Shown in pieces: positions 40,842 to 49,359 of a stretch of DNA of 64,000 nucleotides. A model generated the notes under the pieces. The model searched no databases. It was not told where the DNA came from and was given only the letters and a program-made list of their open reading frames with translations. Positions within the stretch are counted from its first letter, which is position 1, and each line of letters begins with the position of its first letter. The stretch lies in NCBI GenBank assembly GCA_046327755.1, contig JAXLXW010000008.1, forward strand, positions 186,001-250,000. The letters run 5' to 3'. Source of the DNA: SCN-70-22 sp046327755 (GTDB lineage Bacteria; Gemmatimonadota; Gemmatimonadetes; Gemmatimonadales; Gemmatimonadaceae). A program made the translations under genes and the position numbers.

Positions 40842-42212
40842 CTACCGGGCGCGCTCCCGGGGGACGACGATCTGCATCGCCTTCAGCTTCTGGTACAGCG
40901 TGGACCGCGGGACCCCGAGCCGGGCGGCCGCCTGTTCCACGTGTCCGTTGACCGACTGCAGCACGCGCACGATATGGCGCCGCTGCAGCTCGTCCAATGT
41001 CAACTCCAGGTCGACCTCACCGGAAGGTGCTGCGACGGGAGCGGCCTCGAAACTCAGGTCCTCGGCGCGCAGTTCCTGGCGCGCGGACAGGAGGACGGCG
41101 CGTTCGAGGACGTTCCGGAGCTCGCGAATGTTCCCGGGCCACCCGTAGCGCGCCAGGGCGCGGTGGGCGTCGGCGGTGAGCTCGATGCGCGGCCGCCCCA
41201 GCTCCATGGAGAGCCGGTCGAGGAGCTGCCGCGCCAGGACCGGGATGTCCTCCACCCGATCGCGGAGCGACGGGACGCTGATGGGGATCGTACTGATCCG
41301 GAAGTAGAGGTCGCTGCGGAACTTGTTCTCCGCCACCTGGCGCGACAGGTCCTGGTGCGTCGCGGCTATCAGGCGCACGTCGACCTGCCGGTCGCGCAGC
41401 GCCCCGACGCGACGGAAGGTCTGCTCCTCCAGGACCTTGAGGAGTTTGGGCTGGAGGACGAGCTCCAGGTCGCCGATCTCGTCGAGGAAGAGCGTCCCGC
41501 GATGGGCCAACTCGACGAGCCCGGTCTTCTGCGCCACCGCGCCGGTGAAGGCGCCGCGCTCGTGGCCGAACAGCTCCGACTCCAGCAGCTCGCGTGGCAG
41601 CGAGGCGCAGTTGAGATCGACGAATGGCTGCTCGGCGCGCAGTCCGTGCGTGTGGATCCAGCGCGTGAGCACGCCCTTCCCTGCGCCGGTCTCGCCAAGG
41701 ATGAGGATCGGGCGCTCCGCCGTTGCCACGCGCTCCGCCTGCTCGCGCAGGCGCTGGATGGCGGCGGAGGTCCCGACGAACGGATCGACCGCGACGCGGC
41801 GCTGCTTGGCGCTGCGCGCCTGTTGCTGCTGACGGTCGCGCTGGCGCTCGAGGGCGCGCTGCAGCACGACGAGGAGGGCGGGGAGCGAGACCGGCTTCGT
41901 CAGGAAGTCGTCGGCCCCCTGCTTCATCGCCTGCACCGCCAGCTCCACGGTCCCGTGCCCGGTAAGGATGACGACCGGGACGTGCGCGTTGATGGAGCGC
42001 AGGCGCGGGAGGAGTTCGAGCGCGTTGCCATCGCCCAGCATGTAGTCGCTGAGGACGAGGTCCGGGCGGTACTCGATGAAGGCGGACTCCGCGTCGGCGC
42101 AGGTGGGCGCCTCGATCAACTCGAAGTCGTGCACTTCGAGGAAGTCGCGGATGGCGAAGCGAATCGCGGCGTCATCCTCGACCAGGAGCAAGCGTGTCTT
42201 GACGTTCGGCAT
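40842..42212 (-). CDS. NtrC-type sigma-54-dependent response regulator
   Basis: A 456-residue regulator with three domains. The receiver (1-120) has the phosphosite Asp in LVLSDYMLGDG. The AAA+ domain has the Walker A motif GETGAGKG, the sigma-54 contact loop ERGAFTGA, Walker B LFLDEIGDL, and NIRELRNVLERAVLLS. A Fis-type helix-turn-helix closes the protein (VEQAAARLGVPRSTLYQKLK). It activates promoters used by sigma-54. Its ATG overlaps the TGA of the sensor kinase gene by one base, so the two proteins are a matched pair. Possible targets include the GTPase cluster 156 bases downstream (inference). Confidence 0.95.
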   Translation of the reverse strand: MPNVKTRLLLVEDDAAIRFAIRDFLEVHDFELIEAPTCADAESAFIEYRPDLVLSDYMLGDGNALELLPRLRSINAHVPVVILTGHGTVELAVQAMKQGADDFLTKPVSLPALLVVLQRALERQRDRQQQQARSAKQRRVAVDPFVGTSAAIQRLREQAERVATAERPILILGETGAGKGVLTRWIHTHGLRAEQPFVDLNCASLPRELLESELFGHERGAFTGAVAQKTGLVELAHRGTLFLDEIGDLELVLQPKLLKVLEEQTFRRVGALRDRQVDVRLIAATHQDLSRQVAENKFRSDLYFRISTIPISVPSLRDRVEDIPVLARQLLDRLSMELGRPRIELTADAHRALARYGWPGNIRELRNVLERAVLLSARQELRAEDLSFEAAPVAAPSGEVDLELTLDELQRRHIVRVLQSVNGHVEQAAARLGVPRSTLYQKLKAMQIVVPRERAR

Positions 42213-43408
42213 CACGGAATTGAAGTCCCCCCATCCCCGGCAGCCCGTGCGGACCCTGCGCCCGGGAGGAGGACGCGCAGGCACGCCCCCCCTCCCTCGC
42301 GGTTGGCGGCCGCGATTTCTCCGCCATGATCGTGCACCAAACGGTGCGCGAGGGCGAGCCCCATCCCCGTCCCGCCCTGGCGGCGGGAAAAGAACGGTTC
42401 GAAGATGCGCGCCTCGTCGCCATTCCTGAACCCCACACCGCGATCGAGGACGAGAAACTCCACCGCCGGCTCGTCCCGCCACGTCGCGCGGTGCAGGCGC
42501 AACTCCACCGTGCTTCCGCGCGGGGCGTGCTGGATGGCATTGGTGACCAGGTTGTGGAGCACCTGCACGGCGCGCTGCCGGTCGGCGCGCACCAGCGGCA
42601 GGTCGGGCCCCTCCGAGACGGCGAGTTGCACCTGCTCGCTCGCCGCGAGCGCCCGGGCCAGGTCGAGCGCCACGTGCACCAGGGCGACCGGGTCGGTCTC
42701 CTCGAGGGAGAGGGCGGCCGGCTTGCCGTAGTCCAGCAACTCCCGCATGAGTGCGTTGAGGCGCTCCACCTGCGCCGAGATGACGGGATAGTAGCGTTGC
42801 ACCTCGGGGAGGTCGCCCACACGCGTGCGCATCGCATCGAGCGTGGACGAGATGGCAAACAGCGGGTTGCGCACCTCGTGCGCGACCGCGGCGACGAGCG
42901 CCCCGATGCGCGACAGTGTCTCCTGGCGGCGCAGCTCCTCGTGCAGCTCCACGGTGCGCTGGTGTGCCACTCGCTCGGCGTGCAGCTCGCGGGCCGCCTC
43001 CTCGGCGCGGACCCGTTCCGTGATGTCGTGCACGATCATGTGCACCAGGGCGCGCGCGCCCATGGAGAGCGGGCCCGCGTAGATCTCGACCAGGCGCAAT
43101 TCGCCCGAGGCGTGGCGGTGCGGAAAGCCGTACGAGTGCGCCCCGACCTCGGCCGCGACCTCCAGCGTCTGCAGCACGTCGTCGTCGGGAAGGGCCGCCA
43201 GGTCGGTGACGGCGCATCGCGTGAGGACGTCGCGCGGGAGGCCGTAGAAGTCCGAGGCCGCGCGGTTGGCATCGACGATGGCCCCGGTCGCCGGGTCCAC
43301 CACCAACTGCACCGCCACGTTCTGCTCGAAGAGCTGACGGTAGCGATCGTCGGAGGTATCGAGCGTCCCGGTGGGCGTACGATCGTGCGCCCGAAGGTCG
43401 TCTGCCAT
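42212..43408 (-). CDS. PAS-domain sensor histidine kinase paired with the NtrC-type regulator
   Basis: A 398-residue soluble kinase. A PAS domain spans about 22-145 (YRQLFEQNVAVQLVVDPATG, ending HDITERVRAEE). The HisKA helix has the phosphosite in VAAVAHEVRNPLFAIS. An intact ATPase domain has the N-box LHNLVTNAIQHA, G1 LDRGVGF and G2 RQGGTGMGLALAHR. No membrane span is present, so it senses a cytoplasmic signal, perhaps redox or energy state through PAS. ATG 43408 is the preferred start. It overlaps the downstream regulator gene by one base. Confidence 0.93.
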   Translation of the reverse strand: MADDLRAHDRTPTGTLDTSDDRYRQLFEQNVAVQLVVDPATGAIVDANRAASDFYGLPRDVLTRCAVTDLAALPDDDVLQTLEVAAEVGAHSYGFPHRHASGELRLVEIYAGPLSMGARALVHMIVHDITERVRAEEAARELHAERVAHQRTVELHEELRRQETLSRIGALVAAVAHEVRNPLFAISSTLDAMRTRVGDLPEVQRYYPVISAQVERLNALMRELLDYGKPAALSLEETDPVALVHVALDLARALAASEQVQLAVSEGPDLPLVRADRQRAVQVLHNLVTNAIQHAPRGSTVELRLHRATWRDEPAVEFLVLDRGVGFRNGDEARIFEPFFSRRQGGTGMGLALAHRLVHDHGGEIAAANREGGGACLRVLLPGAGSARAAGDGGTSIP

Positions 43409-43595
43409 GGATCGGCGAGTCCGCGAGTGGCGAAGCGAAGCGGCCAGTCGCCTCGCCACGGCTACATACGGAGCCCCGGGAGTCGTGTCAATGCCAGTCG
43501 ATGCGCAACGACCGTCACGCCGGCAGGCGAGACGGTCGGTTGCGGCTGACGCGCGCCGCCCCGCGTCGATCGCGCGTTGACGCGATCGCGGCGAA

Positions 43596-44408
43596 CTATC
43601 GCTTGGCGAGCAGTTCCTCGATCAACTGAAGCCCGCGCGGATCGTCCGACTGCCCCAGCCAGAAGAGCGCCTTCTTGCGCAGCTCGGGGTCGCGTGACGT
43701 GCGAACGACCTTGATGAGGGCGGGGATCCCCTCGTCGCGCGGACGCTGGGAAAGGGCAAAGATCGCCTGCTCGCGCACATCGCGATCGAGCGCCGCTTCC
43801 CCGACGAGCTCGTCGAGCCCGGCAGTCGCCGGCGCTTCGGCCAGCTGCCCGAGCCAGAACACGGCCTGGCGCCGGGTCTCGCGCGGGCGCGAGTCGTCGC
43901 GCGCCAGCTGCAGCAGGTCGCGCCACACCTCGACCGAGTCGATCACGGTGAGCGGGAAGATCGCCGAGTGTGCCCCCTTTCCGTCGTTGGTGCGGGCAAC
44001 GTTCAGCAGGAGGTTCGCCGCGTCCTTGGTGGAGAGCTGCCCGAGGTCGGTGGCCGGGGCGGACGCGCGCCACTTGCCGCCGACGTAGAAGCGGACCTCG
44101 CGCACGCGACCGCCATCCTTGTCGATGACGACGCGCCCCGGGCCGTGCTCGCAGTCCACGTCGTACTCCACGTCGCGCGAGTAGCGATCGCCCCACGTGG
44201 TGCGCCCGCGCCGGTCGCCGTTGCGCCAGATGCTCTGCCCCGACCCGCAGACTTCGGGGCGCAGGTTCACGGTGAAGCGCACGCGCCCGTCCTGCACCGC
44301 GGCGAGGCGCCGCGCCGCGTCCTGTCCTTGCAGCTGTCGGCCGGGGATGAGGGCGAGCGCCGCCAGCAGCGCCCCGCCCATCCCCCGCACCAGCGAGGCA
44401 GTGATCAT
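43596..44408 (-). CDS. Exported HEAT-repeat protein 2
   Basis: A 270-residue protein with a leader (GGALLAALALIPGRQLQGQ). An N-terminal region of unknown fold contains two Cys residues (EVCGSGQSIW, YDVDCEHG). From about 165 to the end come HEAT-like repeats of about 31 residues, each with the signature RxxAxFWLGQ or RExAIFALSQ (RRQAVFWLGQLAEAP, REQAIFALSQRPRDE, RKKALFWLGQSDDPR). Its ATG overlaps the stop of HEAT protein 1 (ATGA). It is the last gene of the sigma/anti-sigma operon. Confidence 0.8.
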   Translation of the reverse strand: MITASLVRGMGGALLAALALIPGRQLQGQDAARRLAAVQDGRVRFTVNLRPEVCGSGQSIWRNGDRRGRTTWGDRYSRDVEYDVDCEHGPGRVVIDKDGGRVREVRFYVGGKWRASAPATDLGQLSTKDAANLLLNVARTNDGKGAHSAIFPLTVIDSVEVWRDLLQLARDDSRPRETRRQAVFWLGQLAEAPATAGLDELVGEAALDRDVREQAIFALSQRPRDEGIPALIKVVRTSRDPELRKKALFWLGQSDDPRGLQLIEELLAKR

Positions 44409-46156
44409 CCGATGATGTCCTCCAGGAACTTCGCGGCGCGCGGGTCGCGCGACTGCGAGAGCCAGAAGATCGCCTTCTTGCGCAGCTCCTTGTCCTTGTC
44501 CGACTTGGCGATCTCCATGAGCTTGTCGACCGCCGACGGGTCGCGACGCTGCGAGTAGACGAAGATGATCTGTTCCTTCATCTCGCGATCGTCGGTCTTG
44601 TTGTAGAGCGCCGCCAGGTCGTCCATCGACGTCGCGCGGCTCTGGCCCGCCCAGAAGAGCGCCTTCTTGCGCATCTCCATCGGTTCCTTGCCGTTCATCG
44701 CCACGTCGAGGAGCCAGCGATTGTTGTCGGCGGCGCGCATCTGGGAGATCGAGAAGATGATCTTCTCCTTGAGCTCCTCCTCCTTCACGCGCCCGTAGAG
44801 GCTCTTGAGCAACTCGGCGTTGGCGCCGTCGCGCTGCTGCCCGAGCCAGAAGATCGCCTGCTCGCGCACCTTGAGGGCGGCGCCGTCGCGCTGCGCCAGG
44901 TCGCGCAGGATGGTCGAGGCGCGCTGGCTGCGGTGCTGCGACAGGGCGAAGACCGCCTTCTCCAGCACTTCGTCGTTGGACTCCTTCTGCAGGATCTCCT
45001 GCAGCATGTCGACCGCACGATCGTCACGCGTCTGCCCGAGCCAGAAGACCGCCTGCTCGCGCACCTCGCCATCGGGATCGCTGCGCACGGCCCCCATGAG
45101 GATGTCGGCGGCACGCGCGTCCCCCTTCTGCGAGACGAGGAAGACCGCCTTGCGACGCAGCGAGACCGAGCACTTGTCGCGGCGGGCGAGGACCTTCTCC
45201 AGGATCGGGAGGGCGCGATCGGCGTCCATCTGGAGGAGGGCGTTGAGCGCGGCGATGCGCTCGTCGTCGTCCTCGTCGGGGCAGCCGGGTTCCTGCGACG
45301 ACGCGGAGCGACGCGCCGACGGCGGCATGGGGGGACGCGGCGGGCGCGGTGCACGCACGATCGTCATGCGGCTTCCGCCTCGCGACTCCCCCGCCCCCGC
45401 ACTCTCCGCCACCTGCGCCGCGCACTGCTCGTCACCGCGCTTGGCCAGCTCGCCGCAGACGCGGATGCGGAGCGTGCTCGCATCGCCCAGCGTTGCAGCC
45501 GACGGGAACTCCTCGTTCAGGCGATCGAGCGCCGAGAGTGCCTCGTTGAGCGAACCCGACGCCCCGTCGCGATAGAGCGAGTACGCGTTCCAGTACAGCG
45601 CGTCGCCGGCGAGCGGCGCCTTGCCGGCGCGCTTCGCCACTTCCATGAAGAGATCGGCCGCCTTGCGATAGTCGCCGCGGTTCATCCGCTCGCGCGCCTG
45701 GCGATAGAGCGAATCCGACACCTGGTCGTTGCTCCACGGCGTGCGAGCCCGCGAGGGGACGATCACCGCATCCTCGTCGAGGTCGGCCAGCATGGCCAGG
45801 GAGGAGAGCGACGTGAGCGCGCTGAACTCGCGCAGTCGCGACAGTCCGGCGACCGACGCGGACACTCCCCCCGCATCCATGGCGAGACGGTAGTCGGCGT
45901 CGGCGAGTGCACGTGCCGCCGCGACCGACGGCGCCGCGGCGGAGCGCGCCGCGCGAGCAGCGGCCGCCGATGCCCGCGCCGCCGATGCCGCCGAAGCTGC
46001 CGATGCAGCCGATGCAGCGCCCGACACGACGACCTGTGCGGAGAGCACGACCGGGGTCAGCGCCGACAGCCCGCCGAGCGCTGCGATGGACACCACGGTC
46101 GTCAGGCGTCGCGCCACGGCGCGGCCCGGGATCTGGAGGGAGGGATGGGTCATCAT
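44405..46156 (-). CDS. Exported HEAT-repeat protein 1 with alanine-rich and TPR-like region
   Basis: A 583-residue protein. A leader (TVVSIAALGGLSALTPVVLSAQ) is followed by an Ala-rich stretch encoded by a degenerate repeat (SAASAASAASAARASAAAAR). A TPR-like segment near 150-230 has RMNRGDYRKAADLFMEVAKR. Then come at least eight HEAT-like repeats from about 310 to the end, for example REQAVFWLGQTRDDRA, EKAVFALSQHRSQRA, REQAIFWLGQQRDGA, RKKALFWAGQSRATS and RKKAIFWLSQSRDPRA. It probably is a periplasmic protein-interaction scaffold. ATG 46156 has AGGAG upstream. It follows the anti-sigma gene by 12 bases. Confidence 0.85.
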   Translation of the reverse strand: MMTHPSLQIPGRAVARRLTTVVSIAALGGLSALTPVVLSAQVVVSGAASAASAASAASAARASAAAARAARSAAAPSVAAARALADADYRLAMDAGGVSASVAGLSRLREFSALTSLSSLAMLADLDEDAVIVPSRARTPWSNDQVSDSLYRQARERMNRGDYRKAADLFMEVAKRAGKAPLAGDALYWNAYSLYRDGASGSLNEALSALDRLNEEFPSAATLGDASTLRIRVCGELAKRGDEQCAAQVAESAGAGESRGGSRMTIVRAPRPPRPPMPPSARRSASSQEPGCPDEDDDERIAALNALLQMDADRALPILEKVLARRDKCSVSLRRKAVFLVSQKGDARAADILMGAVRSDPDGEVREQAVFWLGQTRDDRAVDMLQEILQKESNDEVLEKAVFALSQHRSQRASTILRDLAQRDGAALKVREQAIFWLGQQRDGANAELLKSLYGRVKEEELKEKIIFSISQMRAADNNRWLLDVAMNGKEPMEMRKKALFWAGQSRATSMDDLAALYNKTDDREMKEQIIFVYSQRRDPSAVDKLMEIAKSDKDKELRKKAIFWLSQSRDPRAAKFLEDIIG

Positions 46157-46168
46157 ATGGACGTCTCC

Positions 46169-46984
46169 TTACGTGCCGCTGGAGTAGCCGGCGGGAATGG
46201 TCGAGCGAAGGCGGGAGAGGACGGCGCCGCGCTCGATGGAGCGCTGGACCAGTCCGCGATCGGCCGACGATTCGGCCGGGAGTTGCACGATCTGCGCGAG
46301 CACCAGCTCGAGATCCTCGAGCAGGTGGCGGCGCTGGGCGTCATTTGCAGCTGGCGAATCGAGGAGGAGGCGCGTGTCGGCCAGGAGGTCGCGCGCCCAG
46401 CGGTCCATCGAGGCGGGCGCCTCTGTCGTCCCCTCCCCATTCGAGCGGAAGGCCGTCAGGAGCGCTTCGGCGCGCGAAAGGTGCTGGACCGCGGCCACGT
46501 CGTAGGATGCGCCGCCGTCCCGCGTCGCCCGCGAACCGGGAGTCGCCGAGGGCGTGCGGCCGGAGGGCGAGGCCGTATCGAGCGCGGGGAGCTGCACGTT
46601 GGGCGATGCATCACGGCCCGCGGGGGCGGCGGCGAGCGACGGCGCGTCGGGCGACGTGGCCTGAGGCACGGACCAGAGTCGCCCGATTCCAACGCCCGCG
46701 GCGAGGATTACGACCGCCGCGGCCGCCTGCCAGTAGCGCGGAATCGCGCGGCTGCGGCCGATGGGCACGACCGTCGCCGGAGACGTCGCCGTGGGGGCGG
46801 CCGCATCCAGCGCCCCCTCGATCGCCTCCCACATCGCCGCGCGCGGCGCTGCCGGGAGGGGGTCAGCCGGGCGGTTGTACTCCCGCGCCGCCGATTGCAG
46901 CCACTGATCGAACTTCTCGTCGCTCATCGCGTCCTGACCTTCCGCGTGACCTTCATCGTGGTCGTGCCCAGTCTCGTGACTCAT
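46169..46984 (-). CDS. Putative membrane-bound anti-sigma factor
   Basis: A 271-residue protein with one central membrane span (YWQAAAAVVILAAGVGIGRL, about 85-105). The N-terminal cytoplasmic part (SDEKFDQWLQSAAREYNRPA) is of the size seen in anti-sigma domains but lacks a clear zinc motif. The start is His/Asp-rich (HETGHDHDEGHAEG). The periplasmic part has a helical region (LVLAQIVQLPAESS). Its ATG overlaps the TGA of the ECF sigma gene (ATGA), which is the usual arrangement for sigma/anti-sigma pairs. HEAT protein genes follow at once. Confidence 0.75.
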   Translation of the reverse strand: MSHETGHDHDEGHAEGQDAMSDEKFDQWLQSAAREYNRPADPLPAAPRAAMWEAIEGALDAAAPTATSPATVVPIGRSRAIPRYWQAAAAVVILAAGVGIGRLWSVPQATSPDAPSLAAAPAGRDASPNVQLPALDTASPSGRTPSATPGSRATRDGGASYDVAAVQHLSRAEALLTAFRSNGEGTTEAPASMDRWARDLLADTRLLLDSPAANDAQRRHLLEDLELVLAQIVQLPAESSADRGLVQRSIERGAVLSRLRSTIPAGYSSGT

Positions 46985-47532
46985 GCGCTCCATGCTCCTG
47001 CGAAATCCGCGAGCGCTTCGCGGAGTCGACCCCGGGCGCGAAAGAGCTGCGCCTTGGAGGTGCCGGCCTGGATGCCGAGCATCTGGCCGATTTCCTCGTG
47101 TGTGTAGCCTTCCACGTCGTGCAGGACGAAGACGGCGCGGTACCCTTCGGGGAGCGCATCGATCGCCCGGTGCAGCCGGTCGCGCAGGTCGGGATCGGCG
47201 TGGCGCGGCACCGTGCCTAACGACTCGGCGTCTTCCAGCACCGTTTCCCGCGTGCGCAACCGCTTGACCTTCCGCAACCCATTGAGCGCCACCGAGACGG
47301 CAATGGTGTGCAGCCAGGTGGAGAAGGCCGATTCGCCCCGGAAGTCCGCCAGCCGCTGAAAGGCACGGATGAAGGCCTCCTGGGTGAAGTCGTGCGCGAG
47401 GTCCTCGTCTCCCGCGAGGCGAAACGCCACGCGATAGATCCGGTCCACGTTCGCCTCATAGAGCGCGCGCTGGGCGGCACGGTCCCCCACCTTCGCGCGC
47501 TCGATCGTTGCGGCATCCGCTCGCTCGTTCAC
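46981..47532 (-). CDS. ECF-family RNA polymerase sigma factor
   Basis: A 183-residue ECF (sigma-E-like) factor. Region 2 has DEDLAHDFTQEAFIRAFQRL and FRGESAFSTWLHTIAVSVAL. Region 4 has LPEGYRAVFVLHDVEGYTHE and the helix-turn-helix EEIGQMLGIQAGTSKAQLFR. The start is GTG 47532. It heads a four-gene operon with an anti-sigma gene and two exported HEAT-repeat proteins. It presumably responds to an envelope signal relayed by the anti-sigma factor. It is divergent from a transporter gene across 231 bp, in which no clear ECF promoter was recognised. Confidence 0.93.
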   Translation of the reverse strand: MNERADAATIERAKVGDRAAQRALYEANVDRIYRVAFRLAGDEDLAHDFTQEAFIRAFQRLADFRGESAFSTWLHTIAVSVALNGLRKVKRLRTRETVLEDAESLGTVPRHADPDLRDRLHRAIDALPEGYRAVFVLHDVEGYTHEEIGQMLGIQAGTSKAQLFRARGRLREALADFAGAWSA

Positions 47533-47763
47533 CCACCCACCGTTGGTTTGGTCGGCCGCGCCCCGGCAGGGAACCGATCACGCGACCGCCCTTGGGACAC
47601 GGGCTCCGCCGGAATGGTTGCGCGGCGCCGGGGGCCGCGCCATTGCCGACTCTCGCCTCCCGGGAAGAAACGGCCGGGACGCCACGAACGAACCCCCGTC
47701 GCAGGGTCGCCGATTGGCGAGCCGGGCGACATCTTGGCGCCCCATGCCAGCCCCACGCCTCTC

Positions 47764-49242
47764 ATGAGCGCGGCCGCCCCCCCGGCGCCCGCAAGCACGA
47801 CGCCCCCCGCCAACACCCCCCAGGCGCCCCACGCCGACCAGGAGTCGGTCTGGTGGCGCTGGCTGATCGTCGTCGGCATCGCGCTCGCCATCGTCGCCTA
47901 CGGCGCACCGGCCGGGATCGCCCCCGAGGCGTGGCGCCTCTTCGCGATCTTCATTGCCACCATCGTCGGCTCCATCCTGCGCCCTGCCCCGGCCGGCGCG
48001 GTGGTGCTGTTCGGGGTCTGCGCCATCGCCGCGACCGGGGCGATGACGCCCGCCAACGCGCTCAAGGGATACAGCGATCCGCTCGTCTGGCTGGTGCTCT
48101 GCGCCTTCTTCATCTCGCGCGGGGTGATGAAGACTGGGCTCGGCGAACGAATCGCCTACCTCTTCATCCGGGCCATCGGGCAACGGTCGATCGGGCTCGT
48201 CTACGCGCTGGTGGGGACCGACACCCTCCTCGCCACGCTCATCCCATCGAATAGCGCGCGCGCCGGTGGCGTCATCTTCCCCATCGCGCGCTCGCTGGCC
48301 CAGGCGTACGACTCCAACCCCGGCCCCACGGCGCGCCGGCTCGGCGCCTACCTCATGATGGCCGTCTACCAGTGCGACGTCGTCGCCTGCGCGATGTTCA
48401 TCACGGGGCAGGCGTCGAACGTCCTCATCGCGCGCTTTGCCAAGGAAGTGAGCGGGGTCGACCTCACCTTCACCAGCTGGATGGTCGCGGGGCTCGTCCC
48501 CGGGCTCGTCTCGCTGGCGCTGATCCCGGTCCTTCTCTTCCGGATCTACCCCCCTGAGGTCACGCACACGCCGGACGCCGCGGCCTTTGCCGGACGCGCG
48601 CTGGAGCGCATGGGGCCGATGTCGCGCGGCGAGCGCATGATGCTCGGTGTCTTCATCGTCGTCGCGCTGTTGTGGACCACCACGCGCTGGCACGGGATCA
48701 ACTACACCGTCGTCGCGCTGATGGGGGTCTGCTTCCTCATCATCACGAAGGTCGTGCAGTGGGACGACGTGATGGGCGACCGCGCCGCGTGGGACGTCTT
48801 CATCTGGTACGGCGGACTGGTGCGGATGGCCGAGGCGTTAGGCGAGACCGGGATCACGAAGCGGTTCGCCGAGGTCGCGGCGTCGCTCACGGTGGGGTGG
48901 CAGTGGGGGGCGGCGCTCATTGCGCTCGTGCTGATCTACTTCTTCGCACACTACGCCTTCGCCAGCATCACCGCGCATGCGACGGCGATGTTCACCCCGT
49001 TCCTGGTGGTGGTGATCGCCGCCGGCGCCCCGCCGGCGCTCGCCGTACTCGCCCTCGCCTTCGCCTCGAATCTCGACGCCGCGCTCACGCACTTCGGGAC
49101 GACGACGTCACCGATCTACTTCGGCGCTCGCTACGTGAGCCAGCGCGAATGGTGGCGACTGGGATTGATCACCGCGTGCGCGACGATCCTGATCTTCGGG
49201 ACGCTCGGTCCCTTGTGGTGGCGCGTCCTGGGACTCTGGTGA
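47764..49242 (+). CDS. DASS family dicarboxylate/anion transporter
   Basis: A 492-residue integral membrane protein of the divalent anion:sodium symporter (SLC13) type. It has about 12 hydrophobic segments, starting with WLIVVGIALAIVAYGAPAG. The family ligand loops are LIPSNSARAGGVIFPI and, in the second half, ASITAHATAMFTPF and LTHFGTTTSPIYFG. The closest branch is the 2-oxoglutarate/malate or tartrate/succinate antiporter group. It would import dicarboxylates across the inner membrane. ATG 47764 is the first Met before the hydrophobic core. Confidence 0.9.
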   Translation: MSAAAPPAPASTTPPANTPQAPHADQESVWWRWLIVVGIALAIVAYGAPAGIAPEAWRLFAIFIATIVGSILRPAPAGAVVLFGVCAIAATGAMTPANALKGYSDPLVWLVLCAFFISRGVMKTGLGERIAYLFIRAIGQRSIGLVYALVGTDTLLATLIPSNSARAGGVIFPIARSLAQAYDSNPGPTARRLGAYLMMAVYQCDVVACAMFITGQASNVLIARFAKEVSGVDLTFTSWMVAGLVPGLVSLALIPVLLFRIYPPEVTHTPDAAAFAGRALERMGPMSRGERMMLGVFIVVALLWTTTRWHGINYTVVALMGVCFLIITKVVQWDDVMGDRAAWDVFIWYGGLVRMAEALGETGITKRFAEVAASLTVGWQWGAALIALVLIYFFAHYAFASITAHATAMFTPFLVVVIAAGAPPALAVLALAFASNLDAALTHFGTTTSPIYFGARYVSQREWWRLGLITACATILIFGTLGPLWWRVLGLW

Positions 49243-49248
49243 GTGCAG

Positions 49249-49350
49249 GGGACGAGAAGACGAGAAGACGAGGGACGGTGGGGGGTCTTACCAACCCCGA
49301 ATCCCGCGCCGTACACTAGCCGCATTCGTCTCCTCGTCTCCTCGTCTTCT
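49249..49350. repeat. GACGAGAAGACGAG inverted pair in a spacer (family B)
   Basis: GACGAGAAGACGAGAAGACG at 49249-49268 faces the complementary CTCCTCGTCTCCTCGTCTTC at about 49330-49349. Between them lies the spacer between the transporter stop and the next GTG start. The word recurs at 13.87 kb and 1.76 kb. Confidence 0.7.
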
Positions 49351-49359
49351 CATACACGC

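Noticed and set aside
40092..42329. 745-codon plus-strand frame opposite the OmpA, coiled-coil and NtrC genes
   Set aside because: It is antisense to three proteins with clear domains and has the composition typical of shadow frames in GC-rich DNA.
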